Source of the DNA: Idiomarina aquatica
GTDB taxonomy: Bacteria > Pseudomonadota > Gammaproteobacteria > Enterobacterales > Alteromonadaceae
Direction: 5' to 3'
Assembly (NCBI RefSeq): GCF_004362895.1
Contig: NZ_SNXI01000003.1
Span: 151,603 to 215,602, forward strand
DNA length: 64,000 bases
The notes beneath the pieces are model-generated. The model did no database searches and had not been told where the DNA came from. It saw only the letters and a program-made list of their open reading frames with translations. The first letter of the stretch is position 1. Every line of letters begins with the position of its first letter. Below are positions 1-9,487 of this stretch, one piece after another. The position numbers and the translations under genes were made by a program.

Positions 1-2
1 TT

Positions 3-1052
3 CTGCGGGTACAGTTGCGCCACGAGAGCCGTTGGTATATTCACTCGCTCACCGCGGGGCAACTCAATCAACTATCTGATGAGCAACAAACGTTTTTTGG
101 CGATTCGCTCGACGCCTTTAATAAACGCGTGTGGCGAAAAGCTCGTGCCAAAAAGGAATACCGTTACGACTTAGCGATTCTTTATAACCCTGACGAAGCC
201 ATACCAACCAGTGATAAAAAAGCACTAACACAGTTTATTAAAGCAGCGAAAGAGGCGGACATTGAGGCGGAACTGATAACAGCTGAGGATTACAGTCGCT
301 TATTAGAGTTTGATGCGCTATTTATTCGTGAAACTACGCGCATAAATCATTATACCTACCACTTTGCTAAAAAAGCCGAAGCGAATGGCATGGTCGTCAT
401 CGACCATCCAGAATCCATTGTGAAGTGCGCTAATAAAGTGTTCTTAAAAGAGCTGTTAGAACAGCATAATGTCGGTATGCCTAAAACCGAACTGCTGCTA
501 AGTGGTACTTCCCTTAATTATGCCGCGTTAGGTGAGTCGCTGGGTTATCCCGTTGTGCTCAAAATTCCGGATGGTTCGTTTTCGATTGGTGTCGAGAAAG
601 CCGATAACGCTGAAGAATTTGAGCAGGTAGCCAATAAGCTCTTTGAACAGTCGACTATTTTGCTGGCACAGGAGTTTCTTAAAACCGATTATGACTGGCG
701 TATTGGTGTACTTAACAACCGTCCGATATACGCTTGCCAATATTTTATGGCACGCAACCATTGGCAGATTTATAACCATAAAGAGTCGTCAGCGCGTGCC
801 AAGAGTGGTTCGTTCGAGACTTTTGGGGTTCATCAGGCCCCCAAAGACGTGGTTAAAGTCGCTTTGCAGGCAACCCGGCTGATTGGCGATGGCTTATATG
901 GGGTTGATGTAAAAATGACCCGTGATGGTCCGGTGATTATCGAGATTAATGATAATCCATCAATTGAGTCAGGCGTTGAGGATAAGCATTTAGGCTACGA
1001 ACTTTACCGCCTTATCATGGCAGATTTCGGACGTCGACTGGATGAGCAATAA
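3..1052 (+). CDS. RimK-like ATP-grasp ligase (5' partial)
   Basis: The reading frame is open to the left window edge, so the true start lies outside; 349 residues are visible. The C-terminal two thirds is an ATP-grasp fold, with a lysine in VVLKIPDG for ATP binding and the metal/ATP motif VIIEINDNPS near the end. The first part resembles the N-terminal domain of RimK-family proteins that lack the ribosomal-protein S6 partner. Such enzymes join an amino acid or peptide to a carboxylate using ATP. The stop codon overlaps the downstream GNAT gene by 11 bases, so the two are probably cotranslated. RimK-like/GNAT pairs are a known association, proposed to act in peptide or protein-tail modification; the substrate here is unknown. 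Confidence 0.85.
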   Translation: MRVQLRHESRWYIHSLTAGQLNQLSDEQQTFFGDSLDAFNKRVWRKARAKKEYRYDLAILYNPDEAIPTSDKKALTQFIKAAKEADIEAELITAEDYSRLLEFDALFIRETTRINHYTYHFAKKAEANGMVVIDHPESIVKCANKVFLKELLEQHNVGMPKTELLLSGTSLNYAALGESLGYPVVLKIPDGSFSIGVEKADNAEEFEQVANKLFEQSTILLAQEFLKTDYDWRIGVLNNRPIYACQYFMARNHWQIYNHKESSARAKSGSFETFGVHQAPKDVVKVALQATRLIGDGLYGVDVKMTRDGPVIIEINDNPSIESGVEDKHLGYELYRLIMADFGRRLDEQ

Positions 1053-1509
1053 CCCGACCATCAGACGCGCAACAGCCGATGACCTGGATAGCCTGGTGCG
1101 GCTTGAACAAAGAACCTTTGATTACAGCCGCATTAGTCGTCGTAACTTTAGGCGACTGATGCAATCCCCGTCTGCACATTTTTGGGTTGTCATTGAGCAA
1201 CAAAATGTCATTGCTTATGCCGTTGCATTAAGCCGCAGCAATAGCCGGTACTGGCGTGTGTACTCGTTAGCTGTAGACATGCATCATCGCGGCAGGGGGT
1301 TGGCACGAGCGATGTTAGAACACGTTATTATTGAAGCTAAAAAGGCGCAGTGTCGCGGACTATCACTGGAAGTGAAGTCTGATAACCGCGCCGCTATTGC
1401 GCTGTACCAACACTATCACTTTGAGACCATCGACTTGCTGCCCGGCTATTACGATGACGGCACCGATGGTCTTAAAATGCGTGTTACTTTTGGTCTGGAA
1501 AATCACTAA
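1042..1509 (+). CDS. GNAT family N-acetyltransferase
   Basis: The 155-residue protein is a single RimI-like GNAT domain. The acetyl-CoA pyrophosphate loop is visible as RGRGLA (residues 83-88), followed by the N-R-A-A-x-x-L-Y motif of strand 5/helix 4. The ATG lies inside the last codons of the RimK-like gene, so the pair is an overlapping operon. It probably acetylates an amino group on a protein or small molecule; the acceptor cannot be read from sequence. Its 3' end overlaps the convergent glpQ-like gene by 26 bases. Confidence 0.85.
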   Translation: MSNNPTIRRATADDLDSLVRLEQRTFDYSRISRRNFRRLMQSPSAHFWVVIEQQNVIAYAVALSRSNSRYWRVYSLAVDMHHRGRGLARAMLEHVIIEAKKAQCRGLSLEVKSDNRAAIALYQHYHFETIDLLPGYYDDGTDGLKMRVTFGLENH

Positions 1510-2539
1510 AGGCGCCAACTGCACCTGCTTTTTTTAACCATTCACGTAATTGCTTATGGGAGCTTACGCCGTCCGGCAAATCGTCAGCGCGCAAGGTATA
1601 TACGAACACCGGTAATTTAGCGCGACTGGCATCATCCAAAATACCACTCCACTGCGGTTCACCGTCTTTTACACCGACCAACACGTGATCTAACCATACC
1701 CCAATAGAGTCGGCATAAGCGGACAACGATTCCAGCCCGGCGTATGTTTTCATCGCATCATAGTCAACATCGCTCTCGTTCCAGCTATTGTCTGCTATTA
1801 GCTGAACCAACGGATAGTTAACGTGAAACTCTCGCTTCAAGCGCCGCAATGTCTCTGGATTAAACGATTGCAGATAAATAGGCGTCGGCAACGCATCATC
1901 TTTATAGCCCGCCTCTTCTAATACCCGCATTGTTGACGCTGTAATATCGTAGTCTTGTTGGTGGTACCAACGTGGTGCTTTGATTTCAACGTACACGCCG
2001 GTGTTAGTATCTCTGACCCGGTTCATCTCCTGAATCAGACTCAGGTTCTCTGCTAACGTTTGAATTTTAAAGGTTAGGTCAGATGCACTGAATCGAGCGG
2101 GGTAAACACGCTCACCCGCCTCGTTATGGCGGGCTGACAAGGTCAGCTGCTGCAAATGATTTAAGGTGAAATCAACAACGTAGTAGCGGCCATCGGGACG
2201 ATGGCGATCAGGGAAAACCTCTGCCACATTCGAAATCGCATCAAGGTATATATCATGCAGAACAACCGGAATGCCATCACGACTTAACTGCACGTCTTGT
2301 TCAATGTAATCGGCACCCAGCGCATGCGCCATCACGGTAGCCTCGCGACTATGCTCCGGCAGGTAGCCCGACGCTCCCCGGTGAGCCACGTCAATAAAGT
2401 CAGGTACCGAGAGCGTCTTTAATGAACCGACTTCGGCAGCTGCATCCATCGATTGCATGCTGGCGGCAACAACACTCTGCGCAGCCACCAACAAACACGA
2501 AAAAACACCAACTGCTAACTTGAGCCGCATTAGCCTCAC
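1484..2539 (-). CDS. glpQ: Periplasmic glycerophosphodiester phosphodiesterase (GlpQ-like)
   Basis: 351 residues with an N-terminal signal peptide (hydrophobic stretch about 8-25, small residues before the cleavage site). The GDPD catalytic motif is clear: HRG at 53-55, then E80 and D82 (IEQDV) for metal binding and H95 in VVLHD. The family hydrolyses deacylated phospholipid diesters to glycerol-3-phosphate and an alcohol, feeding phosphate and glycerol scavenging. Start: an AAGGTGAG ribosome site sits just upstream. It lies 3 bases or more downstream of the cysteine-synthase-like gene on the same strand and is probably cotranscribed. Confidence 0.9.
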   Translation of the reverse strand: MRLMRLKLAVGVFSCLLVAAQSVVAASMQSMDAAAEVGSLKTLSVPDFIDVAHRGASGYLPEHSREATVMAHALGADYIEQDVQLSRDGIPVVLHDIYLDAISNVAEVFPDRHRPDGRYYVVDFTLNHLQQLTLSARHNEAGERVYPARFSASDLTFKIQTLAENLSLIQEMNRVRDTNTGVYVEIKAPRWYHQQDYDITASTMRVLEEAGYKDDALPTPIYLQSFNPETLRRLKREFHVNYPLVQLIADNSWNESDVDYDAMKTYAGLESLSAYADSIGVWLDHVLVGVKDGEPQWSGILDDASRAKLPVFVYTLRADDLPDGVSSHKQLREWLKKAGAVGAFSDFPDQK

Positions 2540-2542
2540 CTT

Positions 2543-3610
2543 TTATTTACCGCGCGCTGCTTGCCCGCGCCAATGTGTTGATATGATTTTATCACCCAAG
2601 TTGCCATAGCGCTCGAGCAATTGTTCAATGGGCTCAGGCTGTGGGTTAAGACCACGGCCTTTTAAGTAGGCTTCATTGTACAGCTTACTTGCTGATCTCT
2701 CGCCCAGGTCACAGGCAAAGGTAACAATGCGCTGGCCTTTGCCTTTATGCAACGCCGCAGCCAGTGCCGCGGCAACATTTAATGCAGAACTGCTGCCCAA
2801 CACAATGCCATCCTGTTCACGCAAATAGCGTGACAAGGTAACCAAGTCCTGATCCGGCAAATTAACGGCATGATCAATCTTTGCCTGATTAAAGTTCTCG
2901 ACTAACCGCATTATGCCGATTCCTTCGGTCATCGAGCCGCCTTCAGATACATAGTCACCTGACTTTAAGAACTCGAATATACCGGAGCCGTCCGGGTCAG
3001 CCAGCCAGACATCAACGTTTTCATCCTGTTCTTTAAAAAACATCGAGTTGCCGCCGATGGTTCCACCGGTACCTGCGACCGATACAAAGGTATCAATTCG
3101 ACCCTCCATCTGTTGCCAGATTTCAGGGCCGGTGTGCAAGTAATGGGCACGTGCATTACTGGTGTTTTCAAACTGATTAGCCCACCAGTAATCGTCACGT
3201 TCTTCGGCTATACGGCGGGCTGTGTGGTAAAAATGATTTTCGTTTTTAAACGGCACCGGGTCGACAGCCATCAGCTCGCCACCATGTAAGGCGATCATGC
3301 GTTCCTTTTCCGGCGATTGGTCATTCGGCATAACAGCCAGCATATTCAAGCCGTAAGACTTTGCCACCAGCGCCAAGCCAATACCTGTATTGCCCGCTGT
3401 TCCTTCAACTACCGTCATACCCGGACGTAATTCGTCGCGCTCAAAAGCGTCTTCGATGAGCTGCTTAGCGGCACGATCTTTAATCGACCCGCCCGGATTT
3501 TGAAATTCACACTTTAAGAAAATATCACTACCGGTAAGCTTGGATAGCGACGGAATTTTTACCAGATCAGTTTGCCCAATCAAGTCACTCATGCGCTGGC
3601 CTACTAACAT
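2543..3610 (-). CDS. PLP-dependent cysteine synthase family protein
   Basis: Fold type II PLP enzyme of the O-acetylserine sulfhydrylase/cystathionine beta-synthase family. The Schiff-base lysine is in GSIKDRAA (about residue 44), the substrate loop is TAGNTG, and the phosphate-binding loop is GTGGTIGG. The family makes cysteine from O-acetylserine and sulfide, or related beta-replacements. At 355 residues it is longer than classical CysK, with a C-terminal extension. The frame can be extended to a GTG at 3658, but the ATG at 3610 is preceded by a strong GAGAGG at six bases, so I prefer it. Because a sulfide locus is present elsewhere in the window, a cystathionine beta-synthase-like role is an alternative. 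Confidence 0.85.
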   Translation of the reverse strand: MLVGQRMSDLIGQTDLVKIPSLSKLTGSDIFLKCEFQNPGGSIKDRAAKQLIEDAFERDELRPGMTVVEGTAGNTGIGLALVAKSYGLNMLAVMPNDQSPEKERMIALHGGELMAVDPVPFKNENHFYHTARRIAEERDDYWWANQFENTSNARAHYLHTGPEIWQQMEGRIDTFVSVAGTGGTIGGNSMFFKEQDENVDVWLADPDGSGIFEFLKSGDYVSEGGSMTEGIGIMRLVENFNQAKIDHAVNLPDQDLVTLSRYLREQDGIVLGSSSALNVAAALAAALHKGKGQRIVTFACDLGERSASKLYNEAYLKGRGLNPQPEPIEQLLERYGNLGDKIISTHWRGQAARGK

Positions 3611-3695
3611 TGGCGCCCTCTCACGTTGATATGTTCGTTCAATATAGTATCTCGTCACTCTGTTATTGGTTCAACTAACTTTGCGTTATAAGCCA

Positions 3696-3712
3696 TGCAC
3701 ATCTGCGGTGCA
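3696..3712 (+). promoter_or_regulatory. Putative NtrC-binding site upstream of glnK
   Basis: The 17-base TGCACATCTGCGGTGCA fits the NtrC enhancer consensus TGCACY-N4-TGGTGCA with intact outer half-sites. Its centre is about 118 bases upstream of the start expected from the sigma-54 promoter, a normal enhancer distance. It overlaps a perfect 9-bp-arm palindrome (3704-3723), and another TGCACC half-site occurs at 3727-3732. Confidence 0.65.
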
Positions 3713-3795
3713 ACTGCACCGCAGGATGCACCAGCTCGGTTCCGGGTAAATTCAAAAAATTACAATAATCTTTTATTTTTCAAAGCATTATAGTT

Positions 3796-3811
3796 TGGCA
3801 CGACAATTGTA
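3796..3811 (+). promoter_or_regulatory. Putative sigma-54 promoter of glnK-amtB
   Basis: TGGCAC-GACAA-TTGTA matches the -24/-12 consensus TGGCAC-N5-TTGCA with exact spacing. The only departure is T for C at -12. It lies about 40 bases before the glnK ATG and fits nitrogen-limitation control through NtrC. Confidence 0.7.
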
Positions 3812-3848
3812 ACGCTAGTCATCGTTAGTCCATATCCAGGAGACAACA

Positions 3849-4187
3849 ATGAAAATGGTCGTTGCATTAATTAAACCTTTTAAACTCGATGACGTGCGTC
3901 GCGCGCTGGCCGATATCGGCTGCACCGGCATGACGATATCCGAAGCGCGTGGATTTGGCCGGCAAAAGGGGCATACCGAACTATACCGCGGAGCCGAATA
4001 CCAAATCGATTTTTTACCCAAGATCCGCATTGAGATAGCGGTCGCTAATGACATGGAGGAGCGCGTAACCGAGGCGATAGCTGAACATGCTCATACCGGC
4101 AACATTGGCGACGGCAAAGTATTTGTTTGGGAACTGACACACTGTACCCGCATTCGCACCGGCGAAACTGATCAGCAAGCGCTGTAA
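3849..4187 (+). CDS. glnK: Nitrogen regulatory protein P-II (GlnK)
   Basis: 112 residues, the standard PII length. The T-loop carries the uridylylation tyrosine at position 51 (RGAEYQIDF), and the C-terminal signature GDGKVFV is present. PII trimers sense 2-oxoglutarate and ATP/ADP. The GlnK form binds AmtB to block ammonium uptake when nitrogen is plentiful. The start has a good AGGAG site. AmtB follows 10 bases downstream, which identifies it as GlnK rather than GlnB. Transcription probably uses the sigma-54/NtrC signals just upstream. Confidence 0.96.
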   Translation: MKMVVALIKPFKLDDVRRALADIGCTGMTISEARGFGRQKGHTELYRGAEYQIDFLPKIRIEIAVANDMEERVTEAIAEHAHTGNIGDGKVFVWELTHCTRIRTGETDQQAL

Positions 4188-4197
4188 GGAGCAGATA

Positions 4198-5367
4198 ATG
4201 GAATCAACTAACCTGGCTTTTGCCCTTGATACATTTTACCTGTTAATATCCGGTGCCTTAGTTATGTGGATGGCCGCAGGCTTTGCCATGTTGGAAGCCG
4301 GGCTGGTAAGGGCTAAGAATACCACTGAGATTTTAACTAAAAATATCACCCTCTATGCACTGGCTTGTGTCTGTTATTTACTCATCGGCTATCAGCTCAT
4401 GTACGGCGAGGGCGGTTCTGATACCTACGCTGACGCCGCGGACTTTTTCTTTCAAAGTGTTTTTGTGGCAACCGCTCTTTCTATTGTTTCCGGTGCGGTT
4501 GCTGAGCGCATGAAGCTCATTAGTTTCTTGTTGTTTAGCATCGTCCTGGCCGCCTTTCTATATCCAGTTCAGGGCGCATGGAGTTGGGGCGGAGGCTTTT
4601 TATCAGCATGGGGATTCGTTGACTTTGCGGGTTCGGGCATTGTTCACTTAGCCGGCGCCGCTGCTGCGCTAGCTGGTGTTATTGTGTTGGGCCCACGCCG
4701 CGGTAAATACAAAGACGGCAAACCGCAGGCCTTTCCGGGTGCCAATATGCCACTGGCTGCATTAGGCACCTTTATCTTGTGGTTTGGCTGGTTTGGTTTT
4801 AATGGCGGCTCGCAGTTACAATTAAGCGGAGCAGGTAATGCTGATGCCATTGCGCTGATTTTTGTAAACACGAATAGTGCGGCGGCGGCCGGTACCTTAG
4901 GCGCACTGCTATTAACCAAACTAACAGCCAAAAAAGCCGACCTTACCATGATCCTAAATGGTGCGTTAGTCGGTTTAGTGGCGATAACCGCGCAACCTGC
5001 CACACCATCCCCTGAACTCGCTGCCGTTTTCGGTTTCGTTGCGGGCTTAGTCGTCGTGGTATCAATTCTATTGTTCGACAAAATACGCATTGATGACCCT
5101 GTCGGCGCGCTCTCGGTACACGGTGTTGGCGGCATTTTTGGCTTGCTGATTGTGCCGCTTAGTGACAGCACAGCCACCTTTAGCGGACAACTCAGCGGAG
5201 CCGCGGTTATCTTCGCATGGATGTTTTTTACCAGCCTGGCCGTGTGGTGGATTCTGCACAAAATTATCGGCATTCGTGTTTCGAAGGAACAGGAGTACCA
5301 AGGTGCTGACAGCGTCGACTGTGGCGTTGAAGCCTATCCCGAATTTGTTCGCTCAAGTCCACGGTAA
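4198..5367 (+). CDS. amtB: Ammonium transporter AmtB
   Basis: 389 residues with about eleven hydrophobic helices of the Amt/MEP/Rh family. The signature AGFAMLEAGLVRAKNT in helix 1 and the central conserved stretches (GGGFLSAWGFVDFAGSG, WFGFNGGS, DDPVGALSVHG) include the pore histidine regions. It conducts ammonium across the inner membrane and is gated by GlnK. No cleavable signal peptide is evident. An AAGGAG site precedes the ATG, and a terminator follows at 5425. Confidence 0.96.
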   Translation: MESTNLAFALDTFYLLISGALVMWMAAGFAMLEAGLVRAKNTTEILTKNITLYALACVCYLLIGYQLMYGEGGSDTYADAADFFFQSVFVATALSIVSGAVAERMKLISFLLFSIVLAAFLYPVQGAWSWGGGFLSAWGFVDFAGSGIVHLAGAAAALAGVIVLGPRRGKYKDGKPQAFPGANMPLAALGTFILWFGWFGFNGGSQLQLSGAGNADAIALIFVNTNSAAAAGTLGALLLTKLTAKKADLTMILNGALVGLVAITAQPATPSPELAAVFGFVAGLVVVVSILLFDKIRIDDPVGALSVHGVGGIFGLLIVPLSDSTATFSGQLSGAAVIFAWMFFTSLAVWWILHKIIGIRVSKEQEYQGADSVDCGVEAYPEFVRSSPR

Positions 5368-5424
5368 TTGCCGACATAGTTGCTCCCATCGGGCTGAGCG
5401 TTGTCATAAGTTGTACATCCTGTT

Positions 5425-5455
5425 AGCGTATTCCTGTTGAATGCGCTAATTTTTT
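5425..5455 (+). terminator. Rho-independent terminator after glnK-amtB
   Basis: AGCGTATTC (5425-5433) pairs with GAATGCGCT (5439-5447) around a 5-base loop with one G-T pair, followed by six T residues. Confidence 0.7.
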
Positions 5456-5491
5456 AACCATAACAACAACATTCTCAAAAAAGGGAATCAC

Positions 5492-6607
5492 ATGGCAACC
5501 TCGAAAGCTTATGTGGAAGAGCTGTTAGCTCGCGCCGATATCCGTATCAATGGCGAACGCCCATGGGATATGCAGGTGCATGATGAAAGCGTTTTTGATC
5601 AGGCACTCTCGCGGGGCAATCTAGGCCTGGGAGAATCTTATATGGCAGGGCTTTGGGACGTTGCCAAGCTGGACCAGTTTTTTCACCGGCTGCTTCGTTC
5701 CGGGGTTCAACACGAAGTTAATCCGGCGCGGCTGATATTTCATTCCCTGAAAGCGCGTATGTTTAACTTACAGGACAGCAAGCGAGCCTGGGAAGTCGGC
5801 CAACACCATTACGACATCGGTAATCAGCTTTATCAACACATGCTGGATCCACGTATGGTTTACACCTGCGGCTACTGGCGTCACAGCGATAACCTGAATG
5901 ACGCGCAGCGGGATAAATTAGAGCTATGCTGCCAAAAGCTCGGCCTAAAGCCCGGCATGCGGGTATTGGATATAGGCTGTGGCTGGGGCAGTTTTATGCA
6001 ATATGCAGCTGAGAATTACCAGGTCGAATGTGTTGGCGTAACCATATCTAAAGAGCAGGTTGCATTGGGCCAACAACGGTGTGAAGGGTTACCGGTTGAA
6101 TTTAGACTGCAAGACTATCGGGACCTCGACGAACGCTTCGATCGTATCATCAGCCTGGGTATGTTCGAACATGTTGGACAAAAAAACTACGACGACTACA
6201 TGACCGTCGCCCAACGCTGCCTCAAAGAGGATGGGTTATTTTTACTACACTCCATCGGCAAGAATGTATCCGATACTGCCGCCGACCCCTGGATTAGTCG
6301 TTATATCTTCCCTAACGGCGAGATCCCCTCTATCGCACAAATTGGACAGGCTATTGAAGAGCGCTTTGTATGCGAAGACGTGCATAATTTCGGTGCTGAC
6401 TATGACAGAACATTAATGGCCTGGTTTGCCAACTTTGATCAGGCCTGGCCGGAAATCAAAGGCGATTTTGACGATAACTTCTACCGCATGTGGACTTACT
6501 ACCTGCTGTCCTGCGCAGGCGCATTCCGCGCCCGCGATATCCAGCTATGGCAGTGGGTGTTATCACCGCAAGGCCTTGAGGGGGGATACGAACGGCCTTT
6601 TTACTGA
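5492..6607 (+). CDS. cfa: Cyclopropane-fatty-acyl-phospholipid synthase family protein
   Basis: 371 residues, close to E. coli Cfa. The SAM-binding motif VLDIGCGWGSF lies near residue 160, and the family's conserved YDIGNQLY and YTCGYW segments precede it. It transfers a methylene group from SAM to cis double bonds in membrane phospholipids, usually in stationary or acid stress. The ATG is preceded by AAGGGAA. It is transcribed alone and converges with the AI-2E-family gene two bases after its stop. Confidence 0.93.
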   Translation: MATSKAYVEELLARADIRINGERPWDMQVHDESVFDQALSRGNLGLGESYMAGLWDVAKLDQFFHRLLRSGVQHEVNPARLIFHSLKARMFNLQDSKRAWEVGQHHYDIGNQLYQHMLDPRMVYTCGYWRHSDNLNDAQRDKLELCCQKLGLKPGMRVLDIGCGWGSFMQYAAENYQVECVGVTISKEQVALGQQRCEGLPVEFRLQDYRDLDERFDRIISLGMFEHVGQKNYDDYMTVAQRCLKEDGLFLLHSIGKNVSDTAADPWISRYIFPNGEIPSIAQIGQAIEERFVCEDVHNFGADYDRTLMAWFANFDQAWPEIKGDFDDNFYRMWTYYLLSCAGAFRARDIQLWQWVLSPQGLEGGYERPFY

Positions 6608-6609
6608 TT

Positions 6610-7665
6610 TTAACCTGACTGCCCGTCAACGTTAAATTCACGCATGAAAATATCCCAAAACGCCATAAACAGGGCCGCTACCAGCGGCCCAATCACGAAC
6701 CCTGTGATACCGAACAGTGATAGTCCGCCCAGGGTTGAAAATAAAACAATATAATCAGGCAGTTTGGTATCGCGACCCACTAGTAAGGGCCGCAAAATAT
6801 TGTCGGCTAAGCCAATAACCACCGCACCGTAAGTGATCAATACGACGCCTTCCCATACACTACCCGTAGCAAGCAAATAAACAGCTACCGGCAACCAAAC
6901 AATGCCGGCACCAACGGCTGGGATAAGCGATAAAAAGGCCATCACCACACCCCAAAGCAATGCCCCCGGAATACCGAGAATCGCAAATATTATACCGCCC
7001 AGTGCGCCCTGCACCATGGCGACAACAATATTGCCTTTTACCGTGGCCCGGGTTACCTCTGCGAACTTGCCAAACAATTCGCGTTCACGTTGATCTCCCA
7101 GCGGTAACGCTCGCACCATTAAATTAATCAATAAATGCCCGTCACGTAGTAAAAAGAACACCAGGTAAATCATTAACGCAACGCTCACCACAAAACTAAA
7201 GGTGTTCTGCCCCACCGTCAGCGCTTGTTCTGCCAGTGTGCGGCTGGCACTTACCGCGAACTCAGAAATTTTCTGGCGCAGGTTATCGGTTTCTATACCG
7301 AGTTTTTCCAGTAACTCCGGAATAAACGGAAAGGCCGTCTCTATCTGCTGAATAAACTGACCGGGGCGAATCTCGCCCGAATCTACTTTCTGATAAAACT
7401 GAACACCTTCCTGAATAAAGGAATAAGCGATGCCCAACACGGGTATCACCACAATCACAACGGCAATGAGCAATGTTAATAGCGCGTTGCGGTTGGGCTT
7501 GTCACCCAAAGAATGTTGTAACTTACGTTGTAATGGGTAAAAAATTACCGCCACCGCGCAAGCCCAGAAAATCGACATCCAGAAAGGTTTAAGCACCCAT
7601 AAAAACGCGATGCTTACCAGCAGTAGCATAATGATAAATGAACGCGTTTCTAACTTGTCTTTCAT
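6610..7665 (-). CDS. AI-2E family transporter (PerM/YdiK type)
   Basis: 351 residues with a helix pair at the N-terminus, a middle soluble/amphipathic part (about 65-150) and five or more later hydrophobic helices, the PerM/TqsA layout. The family's conserved LIPAVGAGIVWLP and NILRPLLVG segments are present. Members export autoinducer-2 or are linked to ion or metabolite efflux; the substrate here is unknown. The start has an AAAGGAAA site. No partner gene adjoins it. Confidence 0.88.
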   Translation of the reverse strand: MKDKLETRSFIIMLLLVSIAFLWVLKPFWMSIFWACAVAVIFYPLQRKLQHSLGDKPNRNALLTLLIAVVIVVIPVLGIAYSFIQEGVQFYQKVDSGEIRPGQFIQQIETAFPFIPELLEKLGIETDNLRQKISEFAVSASRTLAEQALTVGQNTFSFVVSVALMIYLVFFLLRDGHLLINLMVRALPLGDQRERELFGKFAEVTRATVKGNIVVAMVQGALGGIIFAILGIPGALLWGVVMAFLSLIPAVGAGIVWLPVAVYLLATGSVWEGVVLITYGAVVIGLADNILRPLLVGRDTKLPDYIVLFSTLGGLSLFGITGFVIGPLVAALFMAFWDIFMREFNVDGQSG

Positions 7666-7798
7666 TAAAGTTTCCTTTAAAACGTACGTTATACTGTTGT
7701 AATTATGATATTACGCATGCTAAATGCTTGACACAACGCAACTTAATTAACACTCTGTAACCGTATATAGAACAAAAAGGTTAGTCTACTTAACAACA

Positions 7799-9487
7799 AT
7801 GACCAAACCCAACGATCCATACAGCTTTGCGGCCTGGTGCCGCGAGAGCCTTGTTGACTTTACCAAGTTAAACGCCGAAAAACAGGTGTTTATTGGTTTT
7901 GTGTTGGCTATTGTTGTCGCTGCGTGCGTAAAACTTATCGAGACGACAACGGGCTTACCCAGTGTCTACGAACACCTTATTTATGTGCCACTATTTTTTG
8001 CCGGGCTATTACTCGGGCCTCGTATTGGCGCCCTCGGCGGATTTGTGTGCGGAGTTGCTTTAAGTCCTCTGTCATTCGCCGATGCCGCATTTGCCGACAG
8101 CGAAATTAGTACCGGTTGGCTACTGAGATTATTATTGTTGACCTTAATGCCATTAATTGCCGGTCTTATAGCGAATTCCGTTAAAGACCTGGTGGCATTG
8201 GAGAAAAAAGCCAAACATACCTACCAGGGTACTGAGCTACCCAATATGGCAGCCTTTGTTGAGCAACTCAAATCCATAGGTAACGAAGAAGACGCCGATA
8301 CCAAAGATTTAGTCGACATATTTAACTTTAAGCTGCAAAACATGGAGCGTATCCAGCATCAAATAGGTACTGAACGAACCGAAAAGCTAATGCGCCAGTT
8401 AGCAGAACAACTACGCAATATTATCGGTAAGTCAGCTCACATTGGGCAGACCTCTAATAACGAACTAGTTGGTGTGAGTACTGACACGCAGCACTCTCAC
8501 AAAGAACTCGAACAAAAACTAAAAAAGTTACTCGAACGCCCTATTGTCATTGATGGTGTACCCTATCAACTTGATAGCGCAACCGGTGTTCTGCGCACCA
8601 ACCGCGGGCAAGTCAAAGAAAAAGCAGAGCAAGTTGTCGAGCAAGCACAACACCACGCGTTCGAAGCCCGTGAACAAAATAAAAACTTTTCGTTTTTAGA
8701 GCAGGACGATGCCATAGAATCTATTTCCGACGTGTCGTTCTCACGGCAGCTAACCGAAGCCATCGAAAGCAATGACATCCGCTTATATTACCAGCCAAGG
8801 CTAAACGCCAATACCGGCTATTTTTCGGTCTTAGAGGCCATTGTTAAATGGACCGATCCCAAGCGCGGTGATATGACTACCGATGAATTCCGACCTCTCA
8901 TAGAAGAAGCAGCGTTAACCGAACAATTTACGTCGTGGATGGTGAAAAAAGCCTTTGAAGATATTCGCGAATGGCAAAAGAATAGCTTTGTGGTACGCGT
9001 TTCACTGCACATTACCTTAAATGATATCGTCGAGCCCAACGTCCTCAACGCGGTCGCCCGAGAGCTACAGGAATCCAAGTTCCCGCCCCGCGACTTCAGC
9101 CTGGAAGTGAGTGAAAAGTCGTTGATGCGAATATCCGATAAAGCAAAACGTTATTTAGAAAAACTACGTGGTATTGGTGTAAACATTATTGCCGATCATT
9201 TTGGTGAAGGCGCTTCTACCATACAGTCCTTATTCGTTTTGCCCGTCGATGCCGTGAAGCTCTCAGAAGACTTGGTTAAAAAGGCGACCTCTAACAGCGA
9301 TAAAAAACGGGCCTTGTCATCCATGGTTAAAATGGCACGTTCGCGCGGCTTAAAAACGATCGCGACAGGGGTAGATGACCGTAGTAAGTTATTACTATTA
9401 AAACAAATTGGTTGTGAGGAGTTACAAGGCGCTATTTTGAGTAAAGCACAGCCAAAAGACGAAATACCATGGGCAAGAATACGATGA
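7799..9487 (+). CDS. Membrane protein with degenerate GGDEF and degenerate EAL domains
   Basis: 562 residues. Three to four membrane helices fill residues about 25-130. A GGDEF-like region follows in which the signature is reduced to SNNEL, and an EAL domain occupies about 310-562. The first catalytic Glu survives (LEAIVKW), but the Asn of the N-L-S motif is replaced (SLHIT), the DDFG pair reads DHFG, and the late E-G-x-E motif reads ATGVD. c-di-GMP hydrolysis is therefore unlikely, and a binding or scaffold role is more plausible. Its 3' end overlaps the next gene by 19 bases, so the two are coupled. The Shine-Dalgarno sequence is weak. Confidence 0.88.
   Translation: MTKPNDPYSFAAWCRESLVDFTKLNAEKQVFIGFVLAIVVAACVKLIETTTGLPSVYEHLIYVPLFFAGLLLGPRIGALGGFVCGVALSPLSFADAAFADSEISTGWLLRLLLLTLMPLIAGLIANSVKDLVALEKKAKHTYQGTELPNMAAFVEQLKSIGNEEDADTKDLVDIFNFKLQNMERIQHQIGTERTEKLMRQLAEQLRNIIGKSAHIGQTSNNELVGVSTDTQHSHKELEQKLKKLLERPIVIDGVPYQLDSATGVLRTNRGQVKEKAEQVVEQAQHHAFEAREQNKNFSFLEQDDAIESISDVSFSRQLTEAIESNDIRLYYQPRLNANTGYFSVLEAIVKWTDPKRGDMTTDEFRPLIEEAALTEQFTSWMVKKAFEDIREWQKNSFVVRVSLHITLNDIVEPNVLNAVARELQESKFPPRDFSLEVSEKSLMRISDKAKRYLEKLRGIGVNIIADHFGEGASTIQSLFVLPVDAVKLSEDLVKKATSNSDKKRALSSMVKMARSRGLKTIATGVDDRSKLLLLKQIGCEELQGAILSKAQPKDEIPWARIR

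Noticed and set aside
4644..5273. 209-residue open frame antisense to amtB
   Set aside because: It lies wholly opposite a clear conserved gene, has low-complexity Ala/Pro/Lys content and no recognisable domain.
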